A stretch of 64,000 bases of DNA from assembly GCA_029168955.1 (NCBI GenBank), contig JAPDOI010000888.1, forward strand, positions 186,001-250,000, given 5' to 3'. The notes below the pieces were generated by a model. The model did no database searches and was not told where the DNA came from. It saw only the letters and a program-made list of their open reading frames with translations. Below are positions 21,649-33,001 of this stretch, piece after piece (within the stretch, counting starts at the first letter, position 1; every line of letters begins with the position of its first letter). A program made the translations under genes and the position numbers. Source of the stretch: Aplectana chamaeleonis (Eukaryota > Nematoda > Chromadorea > Rhabditida > Cosmocercidae).

Positions 21649-22356
21649 TCATTCGTCAAGAATTCTGGCCATCTCCATCTCCGAAAAAGGATGACAAGCA
21701 TATGCCCTAAAATAATCTACTCAAAGTAGGAATCAACTATTCTAGTTAGAGTAAGCTGACCATGATTACCTCAAGTTCTGTACGGCAACAATGTCATCAA
21801 ATTTATGCACGAACACGTTGTCCGTTGAGAGAAAATCTACGTTTTCTTCAGAAGGCCAGAAAATATGTATAAAATTGAGGTCTCGCTTTCCTTCATCGAC
21901 TTCCTGCAAAAAAATCTATTCATTTAAAAGACAGCTATTGGATAAACCATCTAATAAAAAGATAGTTTTCAAACTAACGTTAATCAGAGACTTCAGTCCT
22001 TCAATCGTAATCAGATGTGGAGAGAATATGAAAGCTTCAGTAGCGGTGAGTTTAGCGAGCAAGTTGTCGTCTATAGACAGAGTGATGGGGCGATCGTCGG
22101 AATCACGAATCTTCCCAATGAAGAGTCGTCGTCTAGTCATCAAGTATGAGCACATTTCGATGCCAAAATGCTCTTGGGAGCAGCCACAGATGCCGTCGAG
22201 TAGACGAATTTCCTCTACTGCGATAGAACGAATGAATTGGAGGAAAACTGAAGGGCTGGTTGAGGTCAGCGACAAATTTAGCATATCCATCCCGTATACG
22301 CGAGTTTTCCTCAAGCTTGACGAAATCACATCCAGCATGCGGTCGAACGGCGCGGT
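21649..22356 (-). CDS. Putative F-box-associated gene, copy A (three 3' exons)
   Basis: Exons: 22,356-21,979 (126 codons, acceptor TTTAG, donor GTTAGT), 21,903-21,770 (134 nt, acceptor TTTTTGCAG, donor GTAATC) and 21,706-21,649 (acceptor TTATTTTAG, stop TGA). The spliced frame stays open for about 189 residues. The protein starts TAPFDRMLDVISSSL, has a central GCSQEHFGIEMC stretch, then ITIEGLKSLIN and FIHIFWPSEENVDFLSTDN, ending in MEMARILDE. Alternating short hydrophobic strands and the LxxL..ITxxGLKxLI text recall F-box-associated C-terminal regions of nematodes, but no domain is certain. The 5' exon(s) were not found. Copy B has the same exon structure. Here the stop comes four codons earlier than in B. 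Confidence 0.55.
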
Positions 22357-22390
22357 CTAAACGACTGTATTCAAAGAAAGCCGCAAAATT

Positions 22391-22657
22391 TTAAAAGAAA
22401 AGAGTTCAGACCAGGTCAAAACGTAAGGTCTATGTAGAAAAAGATTTTTAGTTGAATTCAGAACTGGATCAATTTTTTAGATTTCTCGAATCCAGGCAAG
22501 CCCACGAAGTATGGGGTAATAGCAGAAGGGTCTCACTAAACCTTCAACTTCCACGGAAATAGTCTATAAGTCCACATCCTCGGCAAGAGGAAGGAGGTGA
22601 TCGATTCATCTGCCAGTGATAAGGGAGACATTGCTGCGAAAGTGCCGAAATATTACC
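22391..22657. other. Spacer between duplication copies
   Basis: No matching text seen elsewhere in the window. On the minus strand, short open frames at 22,480-22,640 could include an upstream exon of the gene ending at 21,649, but no start or F-box was recognised. Confidence 0.35.
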
Positions 22658-23620
22658 GAAGCCGAACTATCGCGCATAAAAAAACGCAATAAATACTAAG
22701 TGCCATTTGAACAATGCCCTCGTTCCGCTAAGGCGCTAATGCATCGCTGGAGCGGTAATAACGCGGCCCCGATGCGGCGCAAGCGCGGCAACGTGAAGAC
22801 TCCGCGATCATCATTACCGCATAGCAGGTGCGGTTCTGTCAAGGAACCGCTGCTGCTCTTTCTCGGAAGTCGAAAATCGCGGCACATTCACGGCGCTGTT
22901 GCGGCGATTTCTCCCAGACAGTGTAAATTGAATTTGCCGTTGGGAAGAGATGCCTGTCAACTTTACCTATATACATATATGCACAAGCTCAAAAGTCCTC
23001 CATTACCTTATTAACACACACATTCACACAAAAACTGAAGGCAACAAATTAGGAACAAACCCCGGCAAACGTCAGCTGCTGAATGTCGCCTCCGCGCACT
23101 CTTCTCTGCAACGTCGAAACAAAATGAGATGACAACCAGACAGTAGACAAATTTGTTTTCTGGAATAGTTAGATTCTCGTAGTCGATTATTAGGCGAGCA
23201 AGAGAGCATCACATGTTTTTTTTTGCCATGACCAGCTGTCCCCGGCTGTGGTCAGCTGTAGCCAACCATTGCCGGCCTTGGCCACCGCGGTCCATACATA
23301 TTAAAAAACGTGAACGAGGGAGGATGAGAAAGAACGCGATGTAGTCGACTACAACCAGCTAGAGGTGGCCGATCCGGTCAATAAGTATGACAGACAAGGC
23401 TCAAGCAAAAACATCCAATGACGTCGGTCGAATCCCAAAGAAAATTGAGATGAATACTGGAATCCTATTGGCGTTATCACTAGCGCCGACTCCAGCCGAC
23501 CTCACTGGGGTTTTTTTTCACCAATGGAACGCAATCTACTACATGCAAATCGACTGAGCCGGAGGCACCTGGCTGCAGTGGGCTCCGGCCCGCCTCACCA
23601 GAGTTCTCCGGCTTTCCGTG
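22658..23620. other. Non-coding start of copy B (empty-site reference)
   Basis: Matches A 1-40, 1,180-1,578 and 3,145-3,740 without A's three insertions. GC-rich imperfect inverted repeats (TGCATCGCTGGAGCGGTAAT and similar). No gene. Confidence 0.6.
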
Positions 23621-23896
23621 TTTCTATACGCATCGATCGGTGCAGCTACAACCGATAGGCCAACAACCACCGAGATCATCCCAAAAAAATTACTAAGAAA
23701 GCGAGTTGGCTAACACGGGGCACCACACATTGTTACAGCCTCCTCTATAGCGTCATTTATACTGCCGCCGCGGAACTTCGCGACCAAATGCATTTCAACC
23801 ATATCGACCCGCACCGCGGCACCGCAGGACGTTTAGAGTTCATCTGCACAAAATTTGTAGAAGTCGCCGCACGCGACCGCCGCTCCGTTCCTATAA

Positions 23897-24029
23897 GAAG
23901 TCGCTTATACTTCCGCCGCTGAGCGGCGCGGCACAGTGCATTTCTGTAATATCGATCACGCGGCGCGGCGCGATCGATAATGCAGTGCACTTTGCCGCGC
24001 CGCTCAGCAGCGGAAGCATAAACGGCCCC
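23897..24029. mobile_element. TAA-flanked MITE related to 10,692-11,263
   Basis: 133 bp with inverted ends around CGCTTATACTTCCGCCGCTG and GCGGAAGCATAAACGGCCCC, TAA on both sides. Not present in A at the matching place. Confidence 0.65.
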
Positions 24030-24417
24030 TAATACCGCCGGAGATGAGCAGGCAACGCGGAGGACGCTAGGCGACAATGGTGTCAACATCAATGAAAATC
24101 TATCGGGGACTCATCAACGATAAGTCAATGTGGGTTGAGTTAAAATAACTACTACTTAATTTAGGCATCATTTTAGAAAGCCATGGGTTACCATATCGAC
24201 TTTGAGTTTGATTTCAGCACGCGTAAGTTACCAGCCGTGCGTCACCGCCCCTATGTGACGCGGCCCGTTTACTGTGAGGTGGTTCGCTTGAGCGAGGCGC
24301 TCCCCACCGCCTCGTTTCTCGCCGTGCCGCTCAGCGGCGGAAGTATAAACGACCCCTATCGCATTTGGTAGGAATAGGAAGTGCCCACACCTGACACCGC
24401 GTTCACGATGCTTCTTT

Positions 24418-24728
24418 GGCGCTACTCATACTACTCAACGTCAGCGCGGCACGCGCGTGACGCCCGCTCCGCCACGACGGTGACAGCCGTAACAACTTTT
24501 TCATCATTTTCATGATTGATTCATCTTCAATTTCATTCCATTTCATATTGATTAATTCCAGTACTATCCTCTGCTACCATGATGGTGAACACGTGTGCAT
24601 AACTTGCTTGTTTAGCAAGGTTAAGGTTCACTTAACTACGTTCCGCCGGCGCGTAGAAAGTATTCATACCCCAACGCCACGCCCGCGCGTGACGCGCGGA
24701 TGTGGCGTTGAGAAGTCTAAGTAGCGCC
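24418..24728. mobile_element. MITE with GGCGCTA ends, copy B
   Basis: Ortholog of 10,056-10,393; ends GGCGCTACTCATACTACTCA and an inverted TAAGTAGCGCC. Confidence 0.6.
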
Positions 24729-25204
24729 TTCATTGCAGTCTGCCGCGCCTAGTCGGTCTTCAGGAGTCCTTTATAATAGTTCCGCCGCAGAGCTACTATT
24801 ATAAGATGCTGATCATGCAGCGCAGCACGATATATATCATAGAATTGCATTTCACCGCGCCGCTTGGCGGCGGAATCACAAACGACCCCTTAGGCGTATT
24901 TCATACTTTCGCCGCCGAAAGTCGCGACGCAGCGCGACTCTATAATATTGCCCGTGCCGCGCCACGCGGTCATCATCATAGGATTGCACGGAGCACCGCG
25001 GCGGCAGAAGTATATACGACGCTTTAGCGAGGCGGGTACGCAGCGGAGTTCTCAACCCAGTAGCAGCTGAACGTCAGATCGCCTGAAAATCAGCCACTCT
25101 CGATGGGGAACTTTTCATCACATGTCACTCTTCTGTGGGCAAATCCCTATTCACCTTCTTTTCCCATCACCATTTCTGGAAGCAGAATAACGTAAGACAC
25201 TAAC

Positions 25205-25616
25205 CCAGATATTTTTCTTCGGCTTCCCATAATATTTCCAAGCAATTTCCAAGTGTATATGGCCTTCTGCATTCTGCAAAACAATTATCAGCTACCAACA
25301 CTTCCCGATGAAAACAAAAAATGGAAGTTTGAAGAAAAACATCCAACCACGAAATTGATTTTCATTTCCCTTTTCTTCATCAGTTGATCGTTTTCTTCAA
25401 TGATCTTGCTCATGTCCCTATTGACCGAACGACATCTGTCTAAATCGTCCCGATGCAGATTCTTCAGAATATTCACACGAAGCTCGCACGGCAATCGATC
25501 CCACGGGAAAACACCCTGGAACGAAGTGCTGATAGAATTTAGCTCAATCTGCTACTGAAACGAGCCCAACTTACCTTCTCATGACCTATGCCTTCTGCTT
25601 GATGATCATGGTCCAT
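25205..25616 (-). CDS. F-box gene, copy B (three exons visible)
   Basis: Exon 1 is 25,616-25,575 (14 codons, donor GTAAG), exon 2 is 25,515-25,348 (56 codons) and exon 3 is 25,273-25,205 (23 codons, donor GTTAGT), all phase 0 as in copies A and C. Exon 2 carries FPWDRLPCELRVNILKNL and HRDDLDRCRSV, the F-box. Exon 3 reads NAEGHIHLEIAWKYYGKPKK. The exon 2 donor has become GTTGGA, poorer than in C, and the downstream acceptors (25,176 or near 25,090) both lead to a stop within two codons. The expected role is Skp1 binding in an SCF ubiquitin ligase, but a product of about 95 residues would lack a substrate-binding domain, so it may be a short adaptor-like protein or a decaying copy. Confidence 0.55.
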
Positions 25617-25755
25617 TACTAGAACAAAAACTTATTCCGAAATCCCAACAGACTCTTTGAAATGTTTTGATTAGGGGACTCCTAACACGACCCTATTAGA
25701 AAACCAAGGGAATCTCCCTATTCGAATGTTTGCAATGGTTCGCGATCAATGACTT

Positions 25756-25930
25756 CTTCGAGTATCCTGTTTCGGAGAGAAATTTATTTCCGTTTATCGC
25801 GTGCGTCTGCGCGCGTATGCTGCGTCTACTCCTCCACAAACTTACTCGCTGTTTCTCTCCTCGCTCCGCACAAGCGCGCCGCAAGAAACAGAGTATGTTT
25901 TGCTCCGAACCAGAGGTTACACAAAAAAGA
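25756..25930. repeat. MITE with ATCCTCTGTTTCGGA-type ends, copy 4
   Basis: GTATCCTGTTTCGGAGAGAA at one end; the other end is degraded (CGAACCAGAGGTTAC). Ortholog of 12,627-12,790. Confidence 0.5.
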
Positions 25931-26155
25931 CTACCGCACGCAATGTATCGATGCAAAATAAAAAGTCAGCATAAATTTACGGAAAGAAGAACTATCAGAA
26001 ATGAAAAAAATGCCTTCTATGTTACAAGTTTCTTGGAGGAGTTTTCTTTGGTATTCAAATGTATGGTTCGAATTTTTTGGGACATTTCGCCTTTAGTTAT
26101 GGAAAAAGTTTGTATTTCGCACAACGCGTAAGTCTAAGAACACTTGAGAAACATG

Positions 26156-26552
26156 TAAACCGCAATGTTAAAAGGACATGGTGCGGTTACGGTCGAGACA
26201 CTAAAGCTACGGAGCAAACCTGGCACTTCGCCAGATTTCGTCATCGATCGACGCCACAGATGATATTCTTGGTGAGTCACTGTTTTTTTTTCTTGCTTGT
26301 TTCCGATTTATTTTTCTTTTTGACTCTTTTAGGCTTTCGAATGGGGGCTTTTCATAGTGCGTGAGGAGTGTTTACCGTTTGTCCAGGCTTTGAAGTCTAT
26401 TTTTTTCAGAAATCTCTTTCAAAATTGAAACTCTTCCAGAATGTCAGCTGTGGCACCGATCGATGACGAAAGTTGGTAAAGTGCAAGGTTTTCCACCGTA
26501 GTTTTAGTGTGTCGACCGCAACCGCACCATGTCCTTTTAACATTGCGGTAAA
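26156..26552. mobile_element. Palindromic element inserted in copy B
   Basis: Arms of about 115 bp starting TAAACCGCAATGTTAAAAGG and ending with its inverse; the interior is T-rich. Copy A reads straight through (13,195-13,210), so it is a B-specific insertion. Confidence 0.75.
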
Positions 26553-26719
26553 CTGTATCTCTCGACGACCGCCGAGTTGTATCACTTTCATGTGTATTTT
26601 TATAATATTGGTTCAGGGCAATGCTATTCGTCCACTTTCCCGGTGAACTTCACCTGCACAAGTCTTATGGAGCTTGGGAAACAATCCGACAAACAACATA
26701 ACCCTGAAGCAATATTATA

Positions 26720-26800
26720 AAGAAGTGGTACAATGTGGCGGAGGTCGCCAGGCATTTTCATGTTTCTCAGGTGTTGACATAGTTATGCGTCGTGCGAGAT
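26720..26800. repeat. Inverted second copy of the 13,165-13,235 segment
   Basis: The reverse complement contains GAGAAACATGAAAATGCCTG and GTACCACTTC, matching A 13,190-13,235. The direct ortholog is at 26,560-26,590, so B holds an extra inverted copy here. Confidence 0.5.
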
Positions 26801-26816
26801 TGAAAATTTTTCCTTG

Positions 26817-27095
26817 TATACTCTGTTTATCTTGAATTGCACACAACACGGTCCGCCAATAGTCCTCTAATTGGCCCGCTAGTACCTTAGTGTACGTCCA
26901 CAACGCGTTCTCGGCAGACCCGGGTGGCAGGGTGGGTGGCCGAGTGTCGGCATTGACGAATCGATTGCTCTGCACACCGGGTGCACACCCGGGTCTGCCG
27001 AGAACGCGTCGTAGACGTACAATACGGTACTAGCGGGCCAATTAGAGGACTATTGGCGGACCGTGTTTTGTGCAATTCAAGATAAACAGAGTATA
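26817..27095. repeat. Long hairpin, arms about 110 bp
   Basis: Left arm starts TATACTCTGTTTATCTTGAA and the right arm ends with its inverse; both arms pass through TTAGAGGACTATTGGCGGAC (right-arm sense). The loop is 26,931-26,984. Not in copy A. Confidence 0.8.
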
Positions 27096-27109
27096 ACTAA
27101 AGGCCGAAT

Positions 27110-28095
27110 GGGGAAGTTAGAGTCATACCAAGTGATCCATCGTTTTCGTCGTTGAAGAAAACATAGAAACTCCCCCAATAATCAAAACCTCAATCCAAAA
27201 TATGATAGGCCTATTTAGAAGATGTTGCTACACTTATGCGTCGCAGTGTAGCCCTACTAAACGCGTGCATCGGGTCGGAGTATGAGCGGCCAGATGGCAC
27301 AATCGATGCCAACTCTCCGCTATGACGTTATGGCTGCAGTATTGCTGGTAGTCTCTCTACGCGCATGATGCAAAGAGAGAGTTCATACTCCGACGCTTCG
27401 CACGCGCGTGACGCGTCGGTGTTTTAGAGCATAAATAGCCCCCAAGGCCGGATTTGCACTTCCGTCGTGGAGCGATTGGACGGCGTGCTTCGATTACAGA
27501 CTAACGCGCGACGTGATTCCGATAGATACTTGCCATTTGCTTCGCGATGGAGGTGTGAACCCGTACTCTATGTATACAAGAATTTGTCGCAAACACCTGC
27601 CAAAGGGTGCATCTGGGCATATGCCGGGCACCACGATTTTCGATCAATATGAGGAAGAAATGTTGCGCCGCGTGAAGCATGAGGACAATGTGCGAAGTTT
27701 GTTAGCGGGGTAAAGCGTATATATTTAATAGAAACAGAGGCAAAGCAAGGTTTCGTCGCTAGGTGACCACAATGATAAGATACGACACATCCTAAATGAC
27801 GCCCAAATAGCGTAATCGCGTCGCCAGTCGCTTCGCGCTGCTATTAAGTGTGACACTGTTGATCCAGTGTGAAGGTGAGAAATGTGTCCTTTCCGCTGAT
27901 TTTACATGGGCACAGCTTCCCTGATCTCATAGACGGCGTAAGTTTTCGCTTAGTGGATTGAAAATGTGACCTTCAATGGAAAATTCAACATTGAAGCCGA
28001 AAGAACTGAAGTTAGATCTGAGAAGCTTCTGCTTCAGATATAAAGATCTGCATTACAGAACGTGACTTTTACTTGAACTTTTCGAGGATTTTAAA
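27110..28095. other. Copy-B-specific sequence, no supported gene
   Basis: Between the hairpin and the point where A homology resumes (28,100). It holds a GC-rich inverted segment (27,240-27,430) and a 66-codon open frame (27,513-27,713, with HMPGTTIFDQYEEEMLRRVK) of moderately coding-like composition. No splice context or family was recognised. Confidence 0.35.
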
Positions 28096-28447
28096 CTTTC
28101 ACCACACTCAAGTGACAGTGCTATAGTGAAACTTTCCGATGGAATTTTTTTTCCATTTTTTACATTTTTTTCTCAATTAAAAAACAATCTTCTGGTTCGA
28201 GGTTATTTTTTCCTTGTTTTTTTTTCAGCATGTTCTACCCCTACCTTATATTTATTCACGAAAAAAAGCGAAACTCGTGAAGAACTCTTCTAGCGGATAC
28301 ATTTTTAATCTCACTGGACCCCCAATAATATGTCCCTCTGTAGGAAAATTTTCATTAAGCCTAGGTTCATCTAGCATGGCGATTCTGGTCTGTTCAGTGG
28401 CCGCATTCATGAAACTATGGGGGCTGGGCCTCCCTCCGTCTCCCCTC

Positions 28448-28942
28448 CGCTCTCTCACTGTCTCTAACCTCCGCTCCGCTCCAGCGCGCGTAGGAACCGT
28501 GAATTTCGCCGTTTTATAGCCTGTACACGGGTGTCAAGTAACAGAGGTTTAGATGTATTGCATGGGAACCAGCAAGTTGACAATAATAGGGTGGAATCTA
28601 TTTTATTTTTTGCTGTGTCCTTCAACGGTGTATGGCATCAACAGAGGCTGTTGTCGCCATAAGGGGCCTGCAAAGTTCAAGTCGCGGCGTAACTCGCAGC
28701 GACGAACAGCACTGGATGATGCAGTATTTATCACGTTCGGCGACGGGGGTGACCGACGCAGCTTGGAGGGCGACGAGGGGGCACCGCAGTGTTCTGACGC
28801 CGCAACGGCCCTGATTCATTGCCAGCGAGCGGCAACCGACGCCGCGCCAATGTTCGAAAACATTTTTGTCGCCGCGTCAAGGCTGACGCTCGGCGACCAC
28901 TCCGCAGACCCCTATAGAGGTATGGTATACTTTGTGGCTATC
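28448..28942. repeat. 495-bp direct repeat, left copy
   Basis: Repeated at 30,321-30,814 with a few percent differences. The pair exactly brackets the LINE at 28,943-30,320. It includes a MITE (28,660-28,916) and the first 24 bp of a second MITE. Confidence 0.9.
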
Positions 28943-30320
28943 TTTTATTTATTTATTTATTCAAGGACGTAGGGTAACCTAAATACGTGTAAAAAATCAG
29001 CACATATTATTAGCAGGCATTACTCATTCGATCAATAGACATAAAAAAAAACCAATTTTAAAGCAATGGAAAAAAAACTCACAGACGCATCATCAGGAAG
29101 CCTCTGTTGCCACCAATTTTTTAGCCTTGATTTTAAAGGAATTAAGTGACAATTGTAACCAATCTTCAGCAAATGTCTTGTTAAGCATAGAGAGAATCCT
29201 AATAGAGAAATAATTTGACCTTATTTTTGTTTTTGATAACGGAACCTTGAATTTAATCCTATTGTTCCTGCCCCTAGAATTAGCAAAAGTGAAAAAAACC
29301 CCACGAGGGATGGAGGCTTTTGCCGTGATAATTTTAAAAGCCATGATGAGGTCATTTTTCTTCCGTCTATTCAACAAACTAGGCAAGCCGTAAAACTGGC
29401 GTCTCAGGACACCATTCGGTATCAACTCATAGCCCAGCCATGCGCATCGCATAGCCAGCTTTCGAGTGAAGTTGTTTTGAACAGACTCCAAGTAGTCAAT
29501 ATCCTTCTTCTTGTAAGAAGAAAATACACAGGTACCAGATTCAACAAGTGGTCTTACATACATTTTGTAGGCTTTCAGGAGAGTCAAAGCATTTCTGGAT
29601 CGTAAAGCTCTAAACAAATTGTATGTTCGGTGAGAAGCAGAGGAAACTATCCTTCTGTAGTGACTATCAAAACTAAGTTTATTACTATGTGTAAAGCCTG
29701 AATCCCTAACTTCACTAACAAACCCCAAAACTTCAGTTCCTAACTTGTAGCCATTACCTAAAGAAGAGTTGCCGATACAAAGCACTTTTGTTTTTTCAGC
29801 AGCTAGAGGTAGTGCCCACTGATCTGACCAATTCTTAACATGATCGACAGCAGCCTGGAGGGCCTCAACGTCACTTGAACTCTCAATGAGTTTATATACC
29901 TACATGTCATCTGCGTACATAGAACAAGTAACGTCAAAACGAGATATTTCATTTGGCAATTCTGATGGTAAATCAAAAAAAGAAGGGGAGACAATACCCC
30001 ACCCTGAGGTACTCCGCTTGAAATTCTATGAATTGTCGATAGCTCTCTACCTCTTCTAACCTGATAAGTGCGGTTGTTTAAGAAATTAGTAATCCACCCA
30101 ACTGCCCGAGGATGAACACCAACTGCTTCCAAGTTCCCAACCAATTTGCCTGTTGGCACCCTGTCGAACGCCTTCGCGAAATCAAAAAACACGACATGGA
30201 CCTGCTTCTTGTTCTCAATTGCCAAAGACCAGTCATTGAATGATGAAAGTAAGGCTGTCTCACAAGATCGCCCCTTGCAAAAACCATGCTGACAGCGAGG
30301 GATGATATCATACTTGTTCA
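28943..30320 (-). mobile_element. 5'-truncated CR1-like LINE flanked by 495-bp repeats
   Basis: Minus-strand LINE. Its 3' tail is (AAAT)n, seen as TTTTATTTATTTATTTATTC at the left end. The 5' end is truncated inside the reverse transcriptase at 30,320. It is absent from copy A near 14,210. The 495-bp direct repeats abut both ends and act like an unusually long target-site duplication. Confidence 0.9.
29093..30320 (-). pseudogene. CR1-like reverse transcriptase, 3' two thirds, broken
   Basis: In order on the minus strand: QHGFCKGRSCETALL, VVFFDFAKAFDRVP (first catalytic Asp), SSGVPQGGVLSPLLF, then a frameshift near 29,970 and MYADDM followed by an in-frame TAG at about 29,900. It continues with LPLAAEKTKVL, a thumb region and YKKKDIDYLESVQNNFTRKL, closing at the stop at 29,093. 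The YKKKDID...FTRKL signature and layout fit the CR1 clade and match the LINE at 3,742. The endonuclease is lost to truncation. Non-functional. Confidence 0.85.
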
Positions 30321-30814
30321 CGCTCTCTCACTGTCTCTAACCTCCGCTCCGCACCAGCACGCGTAGGAACTGTGAATTTCGCCGTTTTATAGCCTGTACA
30401 CGGGTGTCAAGTAACAGACGTTGAGATGCATTGCATGGGAACCAGCAAGTTGACAAAAATAGGGTGGAATCTATTTTATTTTTTGCTGTGTCCTTCAACG
30501 GTGTATGGCATCAACAGGGGCTGTTGTCGCCATAAGGGGCCTGCAAAGTTCAAGTCGTGGCGTTACTCGCAGCGATGAAAGCACTGGATGATGCAGTATC
30601 GATCACGTTCGGCGACGGGGGTGACCGACACAGCTTGGAGGGCGGCGAGGGGGCACCGCAGTGTTCTGACGCCGCAACGGCCCTGAGTCATTGCCAGCGA
30701 GCGGCAACCGACGCCGCGCCAATGTTCGAAAAGATTTTTGTCGCCGCGTCAAGGCTGACGCTCGGCGACCACTCCGCAGACCCCAATAGAGGTATGGGAT
30801 ACTTTGTGGCTATC
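30321..30814. repeat. 495-bp direct repeat, right copy
   Basis: Partner of 28,448-28,942; differences include CGCTCCAGCGCG against CGCACCAGCACG and a 2-bp loss near 30,578. After 30,814 the sequence continues as in copy A (14,217 onward), so this is the copy continuous with the right flank. Confidence 0.9.
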
Positions 30815-31078
30815 GTGAGTGACAGGCATGCAGTCTGGCACAAATCGCAGCGGGATTCGCATCAGAGCAATGGCATCGGTCGTTGTAGGAATAGTTATCG
30901 CGCATCTGTCGCAGCGACCTGACACAGTAAAAATAAGCTGACGCCTGTCGCTTTCGTTGTGCAGCGGACTGCTACAGCGACCGGTTTGAATGGTAGGAGC
31001 TCCACGACAGGCGGTATCTGTCGCTGTGCAGAACGAAACGATCGTGTGTCGCAAAAGTATACCATACCCCAAATCCTC
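30792..31078. repeat. MITE with GGTATGGTATACTT ends, copy B
   Basis: Ortholog of 14,193-14,482, interrupted in the left repeat by the LINE insertion at 28,943. Confidence 0.6.
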
Positions 31079-31232
31079 TGTTTCGAAGCCAAACTAACTT
31101 TGTTCCTTCGCGTGCTGGTGCAGAGCGAGGACAGAGACAGCGAGAAAGTGTGGGGGGGAAGAAACGCAGCATGCGCGCAGACGCACGCTAAGAACGGAAA
31201 TAAATTTCAATCCGAAACAGAAGATACACGGC
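31072..31232. repeat. MITE with ATCCTCTGTTTCGGA ends, copy 5
   Basis: ATCCTCTGTTTCGAAGCCAA at the left, AATCCGAAACAGAAGATA at the right. Ortholog of 14,487-14,642. Confidence 0.6.
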
Positions 31233-31992
31233 TGAGAGCTCAAACCAAGCAAAAGACCAGCCAATTCTGCCAGCTTTCCAGGAGCTAACCCCAAGCTATA
31301 ACCTATGAGTTCAGGAGTAAAAATATATGAATAAACAAAATTTTAGGAAACACTTTTATTAGAGAAAAGTTGAGGTACAGTGTGTGTAAGTAGGAATGTT
31401 CCAAAAATTTTCTGCTCTCTGGTTCCTATTCTCTGGCCATTTTGGCCTTTTTAATTTCTGTTTGCTGTTTTCTGACAAACTCGATTATGTCTTCTGAAAC
31501 TTTGCGCACACCCCTGCTTTGTCAACTCTCTTTTAATTTTGTAGACTAATCGACTTGGGAAGTGAGATTATAGCAACATGTGGAATTTAGGTGCAGAATT
31601 TATTCTTCCTCTTGCGGAACTCGAAAAAAAATATTTTTCCTGTGGACTCTTACGTCTTATAGTGCATTTTAGCACAAAATACACTAGTTCGAAGCACATA
31701 TCAGGGCAGAAAATCACTAAAGCGACTAAAAATTTCGATCTCCAATTAAAACTTATGTGTTTTGCTCAGCTAAAAGCCCTATTGATTTTCGAATCAATAA
31801 TGAGGCCGCTTTTTACACTCCACTTCACCGAACCAGAAATAGATAAAATCGAAGCTTCCGGGGAAAACCGACAGTTCTAATTTGTAAAGCGAATAATTTC
31901 CTCCCGAACGGTCTCTGATATGTCGCCATAATTCGCGAAACTCAATGCGCAATCTCCAAATGAAACAAAGCCCAGGGACGTAAACTTTGTCC
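31233..31992. other. Non-coding duplicon sequence
   Basis: Matches A 14,643-15,380. No gene supported. Confidence 0.5.
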
Positions 31993-32113
31993 GAATCAGT
32001 CCGTCCGCCCACGCGGTAGGCATGCGTGTCAAACGATTTTTCGGACGAGCCTTCCCATCGCCTTCGTAACGGTCGGTCGACACGCACGCCCACCGCGTGG
32101 GCGGAAAGTCTTA
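31993..32113. repeat. GC-rich MITE, CCGAATGAGA family, short copy
   Basis: Inverted ends CCCACGCGGTAGGCATGCGT and CACGCCCACCGCGTGGGCGG; about 110 bp shorter than its ortholog 15,381-15,610. Confidence 0.55.
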
Positions 32114-32329
32114 TTTGTACTGACTTTGTTCCTCTACCTAATAATTACGAAAAAAATGTTATTCTGCGAAACATTTTTTAATGATTGATAACAATCATGA
32201 AACGCAAACACTTACATATTAACGAGACTCAAAACGAAATTTTTGAACGAGTTATGAAAGAAGGGTTTTCCTGTCACCAACCTTGCCAAATTTTCCACTT
32301 TTTCCTCCACAGGCCGCGTTCATTACCAA

Positions 32330-32489
32330 TTGGTACAGGCTACAAAACGGCGAAATTCACATGGTTTCTACGCGTGCTGGTGCGGAGCGGAGGTTAGACG
32401 CAGTGAGAGAGCGGAGGGTAGACGGAGGCCCAGGCGTCGCGCGCGCCGCTCGCGCCTCGGATGATGTGAATTACGACGTTTTATAGAGG
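32330..32489. mobile_element. MITE inserted in copy B, AAAACG(G/T)CG...TTCAC ends
   Basis: Copy A is uninterrupted here (15,820-15,828). The ends CTACAAAACGGCGAAATTCA and the inverse near 32,460-32,488 enclose a GC-rich core. Related sequence occurs near 16,690-16,815, 28,416-28,518 and 33,360-33,470. Confidence 0.65.
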
Positions 32490-33001
32490 GTGCATAAGTT
32501 CATTTAATGAAGTTAATTTGGTGAATAAGTTTTATTCGAATTTCCTAGATATCCTTATGATCTAAAATGTGTCCAAATGGAAGTTTTGCTGATTTTGAGT
32601 TCCATGTTATAGTCATTTCCTTTATTTGCATGTGCAATTCGTGGCCTAACTGTTCTTGAAGTTGCTTGATGATCTCATGAATGTTCTATAGCTAAGTGCT
32701 AGATGTTCGACCCCAATGCGACTTAGGGGGGCCATAACTTCTCTTGATACATATTTAGAGTCTCAAGTTTTGTGAGTACATAGAATACGCTTGCTTTCGA
32801 ATGAATACATAATTCGAAAATCGGCACTAAGATGGATGAAAAGTTCGGACGACTTCATTTAAAAATATGCGAATGAAAGGATTTTTTGAGTATGGCATCC
32901 CTAAAATTACCGGATGCGAAAATGAATTCGGATAAAACACTAAATTTTTTGGAATGAACGAAAATTTCGAATAAAGGCTATAAAACCGCGAAATATTCAT
33001 A

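Larger units (their letters stand above)
1..22390. repeat. Segmental duplication, copy A
   Basis: This block is repeated in the same orientation from about 22,658 (base 1 matches 22,658; 22,356 matches 39,020). Anchors in the same order are the 5' GC-rich repeat, the F-box gene, the palindrome at 16.35 kb, the GCGGCCGC-containing MITEs at 18-20 kb and the F-box-associated gene at 22 kb. Copy A is longer than B because of insertions that B lacks. The left edge lies outside the window. Confidence 0.9.

Noticed and set aside
27467..27713. Overlapping 61- and 66-codon frames in the copy-B-only block
   Set aside because: Two competing frames, no family resemblance, and GC-rich repeat surroundings; kept only as a note in the intergenic entry.
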